This document shows, in pieces, positions 57,011 to 64,000 of a stretch of DNA of 64,000 bases. Each line of letters begins with the position of its first letter. Position 1 is the stretch's first letter. Under the pieces are notes generated by a model. The model made no database searches. It saw only the letters and a list, made by a program, of their open reading frames with translations, and was not told the origin of the DNA. Both the position numbers and the translations under genes were made by a program. Origin of the DNA: Arthrobacter sp. SPG23 (GTDB taxonomy: Bacteria; Actinomycetota; Actinomycetes; Actinomycetales; Micrococcaceae); NCBI RefSeq assembly GCF_000876655.1, contig NZ_JYCN01000014.1, positions 62,001 through 126,000 of the forward strand. Reading direction: 5' to 3'.

Positions 57011-57349
57011 ATGACAGAAATACTGCGCTACGAAGTCGGATCCGGCGTGGTCCTGGTGGAAGCAGAGGAGAGCAGCTTCGGCGTGGAACACCCCTCGCGT
57101 GACGACCGGGGAATCCAGGACACCGGGCGCAGGCTCGAAGATGCACTCGCTGCCGTGCGTCCGGCCGCCAAGGCAGCAGCGGAAGTCCTGGGGGATCTTG
57201 CGCCGGAACACCTGGAACTTCAGTTCGGCGTGAAATTGGCCGGCGCGGCAGGGGCCATCATCGCCCGGAACGTTACTGAGGCCCACTTCATCGTCAAGAT
57301 GTCATGGTCGCCCGAGCAGCCGCCACCGGAGGAAGAGATCGTGCCCTAG
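57011..57349 (+). CDS. Trypco1/CU044_2847-family small protein
   Basis: The 112-residue protein begins ILRYEVGSGVVLVEAEE and contains GRRLEDALAAVRPAAKAAAEVLGDLAPEHLELQFGVKLAGAAGAIIA, matching the CU044_2847 family, now called the trypsin-co-occurring domain 1 group. It is acidic and soluble. GGAGG lies 6 nt before the ATG. Members are usually beside trypsin-like protease or conflict-system genes; none is seen here, so its partner may be elsewhere. Function unknown. Confidence 0.82.
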   Translation: MTEILRYEVGSGVVLVEAEESSFGVEHPSRDDRGIQDTGRRLEDALAAVRPAAKAAAEVLGDLAPEHLELQFGVKLAGAAGAIIARNVTEAHFIVKMSWSPEQPPPEEEIVP

Positions 57350-57381
57350 CGGCACCGCCTTTGCTAGCGTCGGGACCGGCG

Positions 57382-57591
57382 CTAGCTTCGGGCCCGCCGG
57401 CCGCCGCGCACGCCCAGGCCGCCGAGAAGCGGTGATCCCATGCCCAGCAGGAAACCGAAGTCGTACCAGTTACCGGCCCGTGCATTGTTGTAGAAGGGGA
57501 ACTCAGCCCAAGCGCCGAACACGTGCGCGATGAGCACGATCCACGCCGTAATGCCGTTCCAGAAGCCCCACAGCAGGTCCTGCCACCACAT
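57382..57591 (-). CDS. Small conserved membrane protein
   Basis: The 69-residue protein begins MWWQDLLWGFWNGITAWIVLI (one helix), followed by FPFYNNARAGNWYDFGFLLGM and a Gly/Arg end. Very similar small proteins recur in actinobacteria. GGAAAGGA lies 7 nt before the ATG. It converges with the Trypco1 gene across a short hairpin (GCTAGC arms). Function unknown. Confidence 0.82.
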   Translation of the reverse strand: MWWQDLLWGFWNGITAWIVLIAHVFGAWAEFPFYNNARAGNWYDFGFLLGMGSPLLGGLGVRGGRRARS

Positions 57592-57742
57592 GATGTTCCT
57601 TTCCGGTGCCGCCCCTGTGGACAGGTTAGGGCCCGGCAGGCTTCTGCACTAGGGACTCTGTGCCCCACTTGAACGTTGTGCCATTGAGTCCAGGTGGGCT
57701 TCGGCCGCGGGAGTTGCGGCGTCCAGCCGGCGATGTGCGGCG

Positions 57743-58918
57743 TCAGGCCCGGGAGGGCAGGCGGCAGGCCCGGGAGGGCAGGCGGCCCAGGCCCTCCACG
57801 AGTTCAGACTGGGCGCCGCAGAGCGCAATCCGGATCCAGCCTTCGCCGATGGACCCGAAAGCCGTGCCTGGCGCGAAGGAAACCCCGGCGTCCGCCAGGA
57901 ACGTACGGACCCAGGACCGCACATCGCCGCCGCTGACGTGGGAAACATCCGCCCAGAGGTAGAACGCCCCCTGCGCCGACAGGAACGGAATGCCTTTGGA
58001 CGCCAGCACGGCCGACGCCGCGTCCCGGTTGGCCCGGTAATGGGCGTGCGCGTGGCTGACGTAATCCTGCGGTCCTGTCAGCGCGGCGATCGCAGCGTAC
58101 TGGGACGGCGAAGCGACGCAGGAAACGATCGACTCCATCACGTTGTTCATCTTCCGCTCCAGTCCGGGCGGGCAGATCAATGCCCCGATCCGGAGCCCCG
58201 TCAGTCCGTACGTCTTGGACAGGGTCAGCGAAGTGAAGACCCTGGCTTCCCCGGGGATATCGCTGTCGAACCGGGCCGGGCTGACATGCGGCACGTCGTA
58301 CGTGAAGGCCTCGTAGCACTCGTCGGAGATGATCCAGAGGTCATGGCGCCGCGCCAGGTCCACGAGGCCGCGGGTTACGTCGCCGCCCAGTACCGCACCC
58401 AGCGGATTGGATGGTGAATTCAGGATCAGCACCCTGGTCCGCGGCGTGATGAGGGCCTCAATGTCCTCGATCCTTGGCTGGAAATCATGCTCCGGGTACA
58501 GCGGGTACCTTACGGGAACTGCGTGCAGCAGCTGGCTGGTCATCCCAAACGTGGGGTAGCCCGGGTTGGGAATCAGGATTTCGTCGCCGGGGGAGAGCAG
58601 GAGGCTCATGGCGAAATGCAGGCCCTGCTGGGCGCCGTCCACAACATAGACCCGCTCGGCACCGACGTCAACGCCATTGTGCTCGCGGAACCTGGCTGCG
58701 AAGGCTTCGCGAAGGGCGGGGATCCCGGCATTCGGCGTGTAGTTGGTTTCGTCGCGGTCCAGGCATGCCATGCCGGCTTCGAGGACATGGCGGGGGAGCT
58801 CAAAGCCTGGTTCGCCGATGCTCAACACAATGGCACCGGGGGTGCCCCACGCGGCTTCGGTGATCTCACGGATCTGGTTGACGGGAAAGTCGTGGATGTG
58901 TGCGGCAAGCTCGGGCAT
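57743..58918 (-). CDS. PLP-dependent class I aminotransferase
   Basis: The 391-residue fold-type I enzyme has SIGEPGFELPRHVLEAG, TNYTPNAGIPALREAF, NSPSNPLGAVL and WIISDECYEAFTYD. PLP Lys235 is in SLTLSKTYGLTGLRIG, with GVSFAPGTAFGSIGEGWIRIALC near the end (substrate Arg). The likely substrate is aspartate or an aromatic/branched amino acid. ATG 58918 has TAGGAT 7 nt upstream; ATG 58927 is an alternative. The C-terminus ends in a duplicated RLPSRAC segment from a 21-bp repeat. Confidence 0.9.
   Translation of the reverse strand: MPELAAHIHDFPVNQIREITEAAWGTPGAIVLSIGEPGFELPRHVLEAGMACLDRDETNYTPNAGIPALREAFAARFREHNGVDVGAERVYVVDGAQQGLHFAMSLLLSPGDEILIPNPGYPTFGMTSQLLHAVPVRYPLYPEHDFQPRIEDIEALITPRTRVLILNSPSNPLGAVLGGDVTRGLVDLARRHDLWIISDECYEAFTYDVPHVSPARFDSDIPGEARVFTSLTLSKTYGLTGLRIGALICPPGLERKMNNVMESIVSCVASPSQYAAIAALTGPQDYVSHAHAHYRANRDAASAVLASKGIPFLSAQGAFYLWADVSHVSGGDVRSWVRTFLADAGVSFAPGTAFGSIGEGWIRIALCGAQSELVEGLGRLPSRACRLPSRA
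57744..57785 (-). repeat. 21-bp direct repeat at the aminotransferase 3' end
   Basis: Two adjacent 21-bp copies (57744-57764 and 57765-57785) encode the RLPSRAC duplication and reach the stop codon. They extend the enzyme by one repeat length beyond the conserved end. Confidence 0.6.
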
Positions 58919-58932
58919 GTCTGCCATCCTAA

Positions 58933-59037
58933 CCGCCCGCCGTCGGACCCCCGCGGTGGCACCGTGCGGCGTCGGACTGGCCGCGGTGGCGCCGCCCGCC
59001 GTCGGACTGGCCGCGGTGGCGCTGCCCGCCGTCGGAC
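58933..59037. repeat. About 30-bp tandem array between aminotransferase and truB
   Basis: GTCGGAC occurs at 58942, 58971, 59001 and 59031 (spacing 29, 30, 30), with CCGCGGTGGC between copies. The units are near-identical. The array lies in the control region between the divergent aminotransferase and truB. It is too regular for chance. It has no spacers, so it is not a CRISPR. Confidence 0.75.
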
Positions 59038-59075
59038 GAAAAAGTAGAGCCGCAGGCGCGGATATACTGGGAGGC

Positions 59076-59996
59076 GTGCTTTCTGGACTGGTAATAGTGG
59101 ACAAGCCGCAGGGATGGACCAGCCACGATGTGGTTGGACGGATGCGGCGGCTGGCCGGCACCCGGAAAGTGGGGCATGCCGGCACGCTGGATCCCATGGC
59201 CACCGGTGTCCTCGTGCTCGGCATTAACAAGGCCACCCGCCTGCTGACGTACATCGTCGGAACATCCAAGACGTACACCGCCACCATCCGCCTCGGTGAA
59301 TCGACCGTGACGGACGACGCCGAGGGCGAGGTGGTCAGCAGCCAGTCTGCCGCTGCAGTCACCGAGGAAGCCATCAGGGCCGGCGTCGCAGCACTCACCG
59401 GCGACATCCAGCAGGTCCCCAGCAGCGTTAGCGCCATCAAGGTCAATGGCGAACGGGCTTATGCCCGCGTCCGGTCCGGCGAAGACGTGAAGCTTGCCGC
59501 GCGGCCGGTCACCATCCACCGTTTCGATGTCCACGCGGTCCGCCCTGAGCGTGACGGGGCAGTCCTGGACGTGGATGTCACCGTGGAATGCTCCTCCGGC
59601 ACGTATATCCGTGCCCTGGCGCGCGACCTTGGTGAGGCCCTGGGGACCGGGGGCCATCTCACGGCGCTTAGAAGGACCCAGGTTGGGCCCTACACCCTTG
59701 ACCAGGCCCGGACGCTGGAGCAGCTGGCCGAGGAACTGGAAGTGCTGGAGATGTCCCAGGCGGCGCGGGCGCTCATGCCGAACCGTGAGCTCAGCGAGGA
59801 TGAAGCCACTGAAATCTCCTTCGGCCGGCGCATAGCCGCAGGCGCGGGCGCCGGAACACCGGAAGCTGCCACCGCAGACAATCCTGCCGCGGCCTTTGCG
59901 CCTGACGGCTCGCTGGTGGCCCTGCTGGCGGATGCCGGCGGCTACGCGAAACCCGTGCTGGTCTTTGCCCCGAGCAACGAACAGCCGGCCACATAG
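59076..59996 (+). CDS. truB: tRNA pseudouridine(55) synthase
   Basis: The 306-residue enzyme makes pseudouridine 55 in the T-loop of tRNAs. Catalytic Asp39 is in HAGTLDPMATG; KTYTATIRLGEST, QVPSSVSAIKVNGERAY and CSSGTYIRALARDLG follow. A C-terminal PUA-like tail contains Ala/Gly low complexity. GTG 59076 has TATACT 7 nt upstream and only a 1-nt spacing to GGAGG, so a leaderless mRNA is plausible. It belongs to the rimP-nusA-infB-rbfA-truB set, here split by a 4.5 kb block. Confidence 0.96.
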   Translation: MLSGLVIVDKPQGWTSHDVVGRMRRLAGTRKVGHAGTLDPMATGVLVLGINKATRLLTYIVGTSKTYTATIRLGESTVTDDAEGEVVSSQSAAAVTEEAIRAGVAALTGDIQQVPSSVSAIKVNGERAYARVRSGEDVKLAARPVTIHRFDVHAVRPERDGAVLDVDVTVECSSGTYIRALARDLGEALGTGGHLTALRRTQVGPYTLDQARTLEQLAEELEVLEMSQAARALMPNRELSEDEATEISFGRRIAAGAGAGTPEAATADNPAAAFAPDGSLVALLADAGGYAKPVLVFAPSNEQPAT

Positions 59997-59997
59997 C

Positions 59998-60351
59998 GTG
60001 GACGCGTACTTCTACATCATTCTGGCCGTCGGGCTGCTTTCCACGATCATCTGCGCCGTGGCCGGGATCATGAAGAAAGCCCCGAACGACGCCACTATCC
60101 TGTCAGTGGCCGCCGTCGAACTGGCGCTCCTGGTTTACCTGGTGGGCTCGATCGTCCGCGTTTCCTCGGGAGAACAGATAGCCGGGGAACCGTGGGAGTT
60201 CTGGGGCTACCTGATCACTGCCCTGATCCTGCCGGTTGGCGCCGTTTACTGGTCCATCCTGGAGCGCACCCGGTGGAGCAACTTTGTCCTGGCTGCCGTG
60301 GGCGTCACCGCCCTGGTGATGGCCGCACGCATGAACCAGATCTGGTACTGA
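59998..60351 (+). CDS. Small four-helix membrane protein after truB
   Basis: The 117-residue protein has four hydrophobic helices with loops IMKKAPNDAT, SGEQIAGEPWEF and LERTRWSN. It resembles conserved actinobacterial membrane proteins found next to truB. The GTG start lies 1 nt after the truB stop, so it is co-translated. Function unknown. Confidence 0.8.
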   Translation: MDAYFYIILAVGLLSTIICAVAGIMKKAPNDATILSVAAVELALLVYLVGSIVRVSSGEQIAGEPWEFWGYLITALILPVGAVYWSILERTRWSNFVLAAVGVTALVMAARMNQIWY

Positions 60352-60369
60352 GTGGAAGAAGCACACGAC

Positions 60370-60825
60370 GTGACTCCGCAAACCCCCGTCAACAAGACCG
60401 ACAATGCGACCGCAAACGCCCGTTCCACGGACACCCGGAATACCGGGCCCGGACGGCTGCTGATCGCGGTATACGCAGTTTTCGCGATCTCCGCCACTGC
60501 CCGGGCCGGCTACCAGATTCTCACCAAGTTCTCCGAAGCGCCGCTTGCGTACCTGCTCTCAGCGTTCGCGGCTTTGGTTTACGTCGTAGCCACGATCTCC
60601 CTGGCGAAGCCCGGCAGGACCTGGTTCAAGGTGTCCGTGGCTGCCGTCCTGGTGGAACTCGTAGGCGTGGTGGTGGTCGGGGCCCTGAGTATCGTCGACT
60701 CCGTCAGCTTCCCGCATGAGACCGTCTGGTCCCTCTTCGGCCGCGGCTATGCTTTCATCCCGCTTCTGCTTCCCATCCTCGGACTCGTCTGGCTGTACAG
60801 GCGGCGCCCCGCACCAAGGGCATAG
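60370..60825 (+). CDS. Membrane protein in the truB operon
   Basis: The 151-residue protein has a polar N-terminus (about 1-28) and four helices, with RAGYQILTKFSEAPLAYLLSA and SVSFPHETVWSLFGRGYAFIPLLLPILGL. GTG 60370 has GGAAG upstream; GTG 60352 directly after the previous stop would add 6 residues. Probably co-transcribed with truB and the preceding membrane gene. Function unknown. Confidence 0.78.
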   Translation: MTPQTPVNKTDNATANARSTDTRNTGPGRLLIAVYAVFAISATARAGYQILTKFSEAPLAYLLSAFAALVYVVATISLAKPGRTWFKVSVAAVLVELVGVVVVGALSIVDSVSFPHETVWSLFGRGYAFIPLLLPILGLVWLYRRRPAPRA

Positions 60826-60878
60826 TCGTTCTGACTCGGCGGGCCTAAATTGTCGGACCCCTACGGCAGAGTTATCCC

Positions 60879-62674
60879 ATGGAAGTCATGGGGGAACTTG
60901 CAGCAGGAGGGGCGTTGCGGTGGGCCAAGTTGCCCGCCGCTGCTGCCGCTTCTGCGGCCGTGCGCAGCCGCGGCCTGCGGAGCGTCCCCGAAGTAAGCCA
61001 ACGCCCCGAGTCCTTAGCGTCCGACGGCGGGGGTTCCGGTGATCTGGCCGGGTGCCTTGAGGGGTTGAAGCGTGCTTGTTCGACGGCGGTGGCGGACGCG
61101 GCGGTGATGCGCTTCCGGGAGGCTGCTGACTTCGCCGCCAAGGTTGAGGACATCTCCCGGGCCGCTGAATATCTGCAGGTGGTTGCTGCCGGGACCGTGG
61201 ACCGGACGCGGCGGGAGGCCTCTGCTGCTGCGCGGGCTGGCTCGGGCTCTGGGGCGGGCTGGACGACCGGGTGGGGCAACGAAAGTGCTGTCCACGGTCC
61301 TATCGGCTGGGCTACCGGCGCTCCCCATCAAGCGGATAGCGGCATGGGCGAGAGTGATCGGGCCGATGGCGGCCCGGGCGGCACCGGTCGAGGCATAGAG
61401 GCCGCCGCGGGTCCCGGGACGAGCCCCGGGGTGCTCAACGCCGGGGAACCGGATCCGGCGGATGACGGGTGCCGGAACACCACCGAGTTCCTCCGCGCCC
61501 GGCTGCGGATCAGCGCCGCGGAAGCACGCCGCCGCCTCGCGCTGGCCGAGGCGGTGTTGCCCCGCACCGGGATCACCGGCCACCCCCAACCTCCGGCCCG
61601 TCCCGTGCTGGCCGCCGCGGTGCGTCCGGGTCGGTGGGCTCCCGCACCGCGACCCTCATCACCCTCGCCCTGGACCGGGTCCGGCACCACGCCCCCGAAG
61701 AGACCATGGCCAGGGTGGAACACACCCTGACCCGCACAGCGGCGGAGAACGACACCGATTTCGTCGCCAGGATTGCCCGGCAACTGGTTGACGCGATCGA
61801 CCAGGACGGCACAGAACCCTCCGAGGAAGAACTCCGGCACCGGCAGGGCGCCTTCATCCGGAAGCCCCGGCGGGGTTTGTACCACCTGGAAATCTTCGCC
61901 ACCCAGGACCAGTACGAGCCCCTCCTGACCGTGATGAACATCGCCACCAATCCCCGCACTCGCGCTACAGTGGCCGGCGACGGAGGCACGGAAGGTCAAG
62001 AGAACTGCCCGACGGATCAACGTCTGGACCTGCGCACCCGGCCCCAGCAACTCCTGGACGGCCTGGTCGGCGCCGCCAAAGTCGCCCTCGCCACCGGAAA
62101 CCTCCCCGCTGCGGGCGGTCTGCGGCCCCAGGTCATGGTCACCATCGACTACCGCGACCTCCTCGAACGACTCGAACACGCCAGCGACCGCGCCAGTGAT
62201 GGACCAGGCGGCGCCCCCGGCACCGGCACCTTACGCACCCCCGGCATCCCGGGCACGGGCTCGTTCACCTTCACCTGCCCCGTCACCGCCGCCACCGTCC
62301 GGAAGATCGCGTGCGACGCGGACATCATCCCCGTCCTGCTCGGCAGCGAGGGACGCGTCCTCGATATCGGCCGGACCACACGGATCTTCCCGCCCCACAT
62401 CCGCAAGGCCATCACCGCACGGGACCAGGGCTGCGCCTTCCCGAACTGCACCATCCCCGCACCCTGGTGCGAAGCCCACCACATCACCTACTGGTCACAC
62501 GGCGGCACCACCAGCACCGAGAACGGCACCCTGCTCTGCTCCCATCACCACCACCTGATTCACAAGGAACAGTGGCAGATCCAGGTCAAAACCGGGATCC
62601 CCTGGTTCATCCCGCCACCCCACATCGACCCACGCCAACAACCCCAACGAAACCGCTACTTCAGACTCGAGTGA
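60879..62674 (+). pseudogene. DUF222/HNH-nuclease protein (13E12-like), frameshifted by loss of one base
   Basis: The first part (60879 to about 61620) encodes the DUF222 helical region, including FLRARLRISAAEARRRLALAEAVLP. The rest (about 61622 to 62674) continues with SGSVGSRTATLITLALDRV and a C-terminal HNH: CAFPNC, WCEAHHITYWSHGG and LLCSHHHHLIHK. The two parts are in different frames; restoring one G in GCGGTG-CGTCC (near 61620-61622) joins them into a protein of about 598 residues. The family is multicopy in actinobacteria and related to the mycobacterial 13E12 repeat proteins. Sequencing error or true decay are both possible. The start (ATG 60879) is uncertain. Confidence 0.85.
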
Positions 62675-62935
62675 CGCTGCAGCAGGTCTAACCGGCGTGC
62701 CCTCGTGAAACATGGTCCCATCAGACTGAATTCCGGCAGCCGGTCCGGCAGCCTCACGGCTGGCGGAAGAGAGCGAACATCCTGAGCGGGTCCGGCTTGA
62801 AGTCCGAACCCGCAGTGCGCCACGCCCGCTGGAATTCACTCCGAACGGGCTGATTCGGCTGAGTGCTATCGTTTCAAATCGCGGTGCGCCAGAGTTCGGG
62901 GAGGCCGGACCGGCGAATAGGCAGGGGAGCAGATC

Positions 62936-63529
62936 ATGAAACCCATCCCGGTAAACCCGTCCCGTGTCCTCTTTTACGGTGTCACGGGCAGCGGCAAGTC
63001 CTCGGCGGCCCGCGCGTACGCGGCAGCGTCGGGGCTGCCCGAGTTTTCAGCAGACGACGACATTGGCTGGCTTCCCGGCTGGCAACAGCGCAGCGTCGAG
63101 CAGCAACGGCAGCTCGCGGGCGAAGTTGCGGCACGCGAGCGCTGGGTGCTGGACAGCGCCTATGGTGTCTGGCGCGACATCGTTGTACCCCGGGCGGAAC
63201 TGGTTGTCGCGTTGGATTATCCCCGGTGGCTGTCCCTGGCCAGGCTCGTGCGCCGATCGCTGCGACGAGTGATTACCAGGCAGCCCGTCTGCAATGGAAA
63301 CGTCGAAACGCTCGCGAGGCTATGTGCGAGGGACTCGATCTTCTACTGGCACTTCAACTCATTTGCCAGGAAGAAACGTGTTTTCAAGGAATGGCAGGCC
63401 AGCCCGGACATGCCGCCGGTGATGGCGTTTCGCAGGCCCCGGGACCTCGACGACTGGCTGGCGGGGGTCGCAACAGCCGCTTCAGGTCCCGGGGATGCTG
63501 CCGAAGGTTCCGGCCGCCCGCACCGCTAG
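62936..63529 (+). CDS. P-loop kinase, FlaR/topology-modulation type
   Basis: The 197-residue NTPase has a Walker A motif GVTGSGKSS at 15-23, DDDIGWLPGW after it, then WVLDSAYGVWRDIVVPRAELVVALDYPRW and a basic lid LVRRSLRRVITRQ. It matches the adenylate-kinase-like 'topology modulation' (FlaR) group, whose true substrates are unknown. AGGGGAG lies 8 nt before the ATG. The C-terminal ~25 residues are low complexity. Confidence 0.85.
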   Translation: MKPIPVNPSRVLFYGVTGSGKSSAARAYAAASGLPEFSADDDIGWLPGWQQRSVEQQRQLAGEVAARERWVLDSAYGVWRDIVVPRAELVVALDYPRWLSLARLVRRSLRRVITRQPVCNGNVETLARLCARDSIFYWHFNSFARKKRVFKEWQASPDMPPVMAFRRPRDLDDWLAGVATAASGPGDAAEGSGRPHR

Positions 63530-63547
63530 AAGTTCGAGTCAGGACAG

Positions 63548-63997
63548 CTACTTTTTGCCGAAGAGTCCGCCCAACAGCCCGCCGAGGCCGCCGCCGTCGT
63601 TCTTTTTCTCGTCTGGGCGGTCCTGGGAGCCGTTACCGGCACCGTCGCCGGGAAGATCGACGTCGACCACCTCGCCTGGTACGGGCGCACCGCCCTGCGG
63701 AATCGGCTGACCGAGTGGTCCGGTGGGGGGTTGCGGCGCCCTTTCGGTCCTGGGCTCCGGGACGACCGCATCGCGGGACTGCTGGCCCCCCTGCGGGCCC
63801 CCTCCCAAAATGCCGCCGAGGATGTCTCCCAGACCTCCCTGGGCGCCCGCACCGCCTTGTGAAGCGCCGCCAAGAATGCCACCCAGGATGCTGCCGAGGT
63901 CGATGCCGCCGGGGCCGCCGGCCGCGTCGCCCGCTGCTCCGCCTCCCGCCTGTGCATTCCGTCCGCCGAGAATTTTGTTGGCGAGGTAGGACATCAC
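63548..63997 (-). CDS. Gly-rich small protein, possibly 5' incomplete
   Basis: The 149 residues visible start (V/M)MSYLANKILGGRN and contain Gly/Ala/Gln repeats (LGSILGGILGGASQGG, LGDILGGILGG), a Pro-rich middle, an acidic DVDLPGDGAG and a Gly-rich end GLGGLLGGLFGKK. Repeated helical ILGG units resemble DUF937/YidB-type proteins, but weakly. The start lies 3 nt from the window edge, so the true 5' end and ribosome binding site cannot be judged. Confidence 0.6.
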   Translation of the reverse strand: MMSYLANKILGGRNAQAGGGAAGDAAGGPGGIDLGSILGGILGGASQGGAGAQGGLGDILGGILGGGPQGGQQSRDAVVPEPRTERAPQPPTGPLGQPIPQGGAPVPGEVVDVDLPGDGAGNGSQDRPDEKKNDGGGLGGLLGGLFGKK

Positions 63998-64000
63998 GAT

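Noticed and set aside
58933-59037. CRISPR array
   Set aside because: The units abut with no unique spacers; it is a simple tandem repeat.

Overview
This 64 kb stretch is high-GC actinobacterial DNA. Gene content and order (rpsB-tsf-pyrH-frr-cdsA, dxr-rseP-ispG-proS, rimP-nusA-ylxR-infB-rbfA-truB), a DivIVA-domain protein next to cdsA, many GTG starts and 4-nt ATGA/GTGA overlaps fit the Micrococcaceae, most likely Arthrobacter or a close relative such as Pseudarthrobacter. The genus is an inference from protein style, not a search. I saw no rRNA or tRNA gene, CRISPR array, prophage or insertion sequence.

Layout. 0-5.6 kb: the 5' end of a secreted M23 peptidase (minus strand, cut by the window edge), then ribosomal protein S2, EF-Ts, UMP kinase, ribosome recycling factor, CDP-diglyceride synthase and a DivIVA-domain protein. 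5.6-11.7 kb: a LytS/LytTR two-component system flanked on both sides by a small membrane protein plus a sodium:solute (acetate/pyruvate-type) symporter. 11.8-13.2 kb: a proline-rich membrane protein and an Lrp/AsnC regulator. 13.4-26.1 kb: a branched-chain amino acid catabolic block. It holds a 2-oxoacid dehydrogenase (E1 alpha, E1 beta, E2), a TetR regulator, a methylcrotonyl-CoA-type carboxylase pair, an acyl-CoA dehydrogenase, a CoA-transferase pair, a MaoC hydratase and a CitE-like lyase. Together these can take leucine from its 2-oxoacid to acetyl-CoA and acetoacetyl-CoA. 26.2-32.3 kb: a universal stress protein, a tripartite tricarboxylate transporter (tctCBA) and a divergent CitA/CitB-type two-component system. 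32.3-43.8 kb: a lipase-maturation-factor-like protein, dxr, rseP, a SatD-family pair, a YciI protein, ispG (frameshifted here), a GNAT, proS and a TauE/SafE exporter. 43.9-48.5 kb: a PLP decarboxylase, an antibiotic kinase-like gene, a VIT-family transporter and a DUF4439 protein. 48.6-54.6 kb: rimP-nusA-ylxR-infB-rbfA. 54.6-64 kb: a secreted beta-propeller-like protein, a nucleoside deaminase, a zinc-finger thioredoxin, a Trypco1-type protein, an aminotransferase, truB, two small membrane proteins, a frameshifted DUF222/HNH gene, a P-loop kinase and a Gly-rich protein.

Regulatory signals. CRP/GlxR-type palindromes (GTGA-N6-TCAC) lie in the control regions of three carboxylate or branched-chain catabolic modules (9.6, 13.3 and 29.85 kb), with a weaker match at 17.8 kb. 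A tandem pair of near-identical 18-bp boxes between the TetR gene and its divergent operon is the likely TetR operator. An AT-rich inverted-repeat region precedes satD. About ten genes lack a ribosome binding site but have a TANNNT-like -10 hexamer 6-8 nt before the start codon, which suggests leaderless mRNAs.

Odd features. Two genes (ispG and the DUF222/HNH gene) are each broken by the apparent loss of one G. Because ispG should be essential beside dxr, sequencing or assembly error is the first explanation. Three proteins of the leucine block carry short coding tandem repeats at their ends, a known-looking repeat motif is translated inside the E2 linker, and a large nested palindrome separates infB from rbfA.
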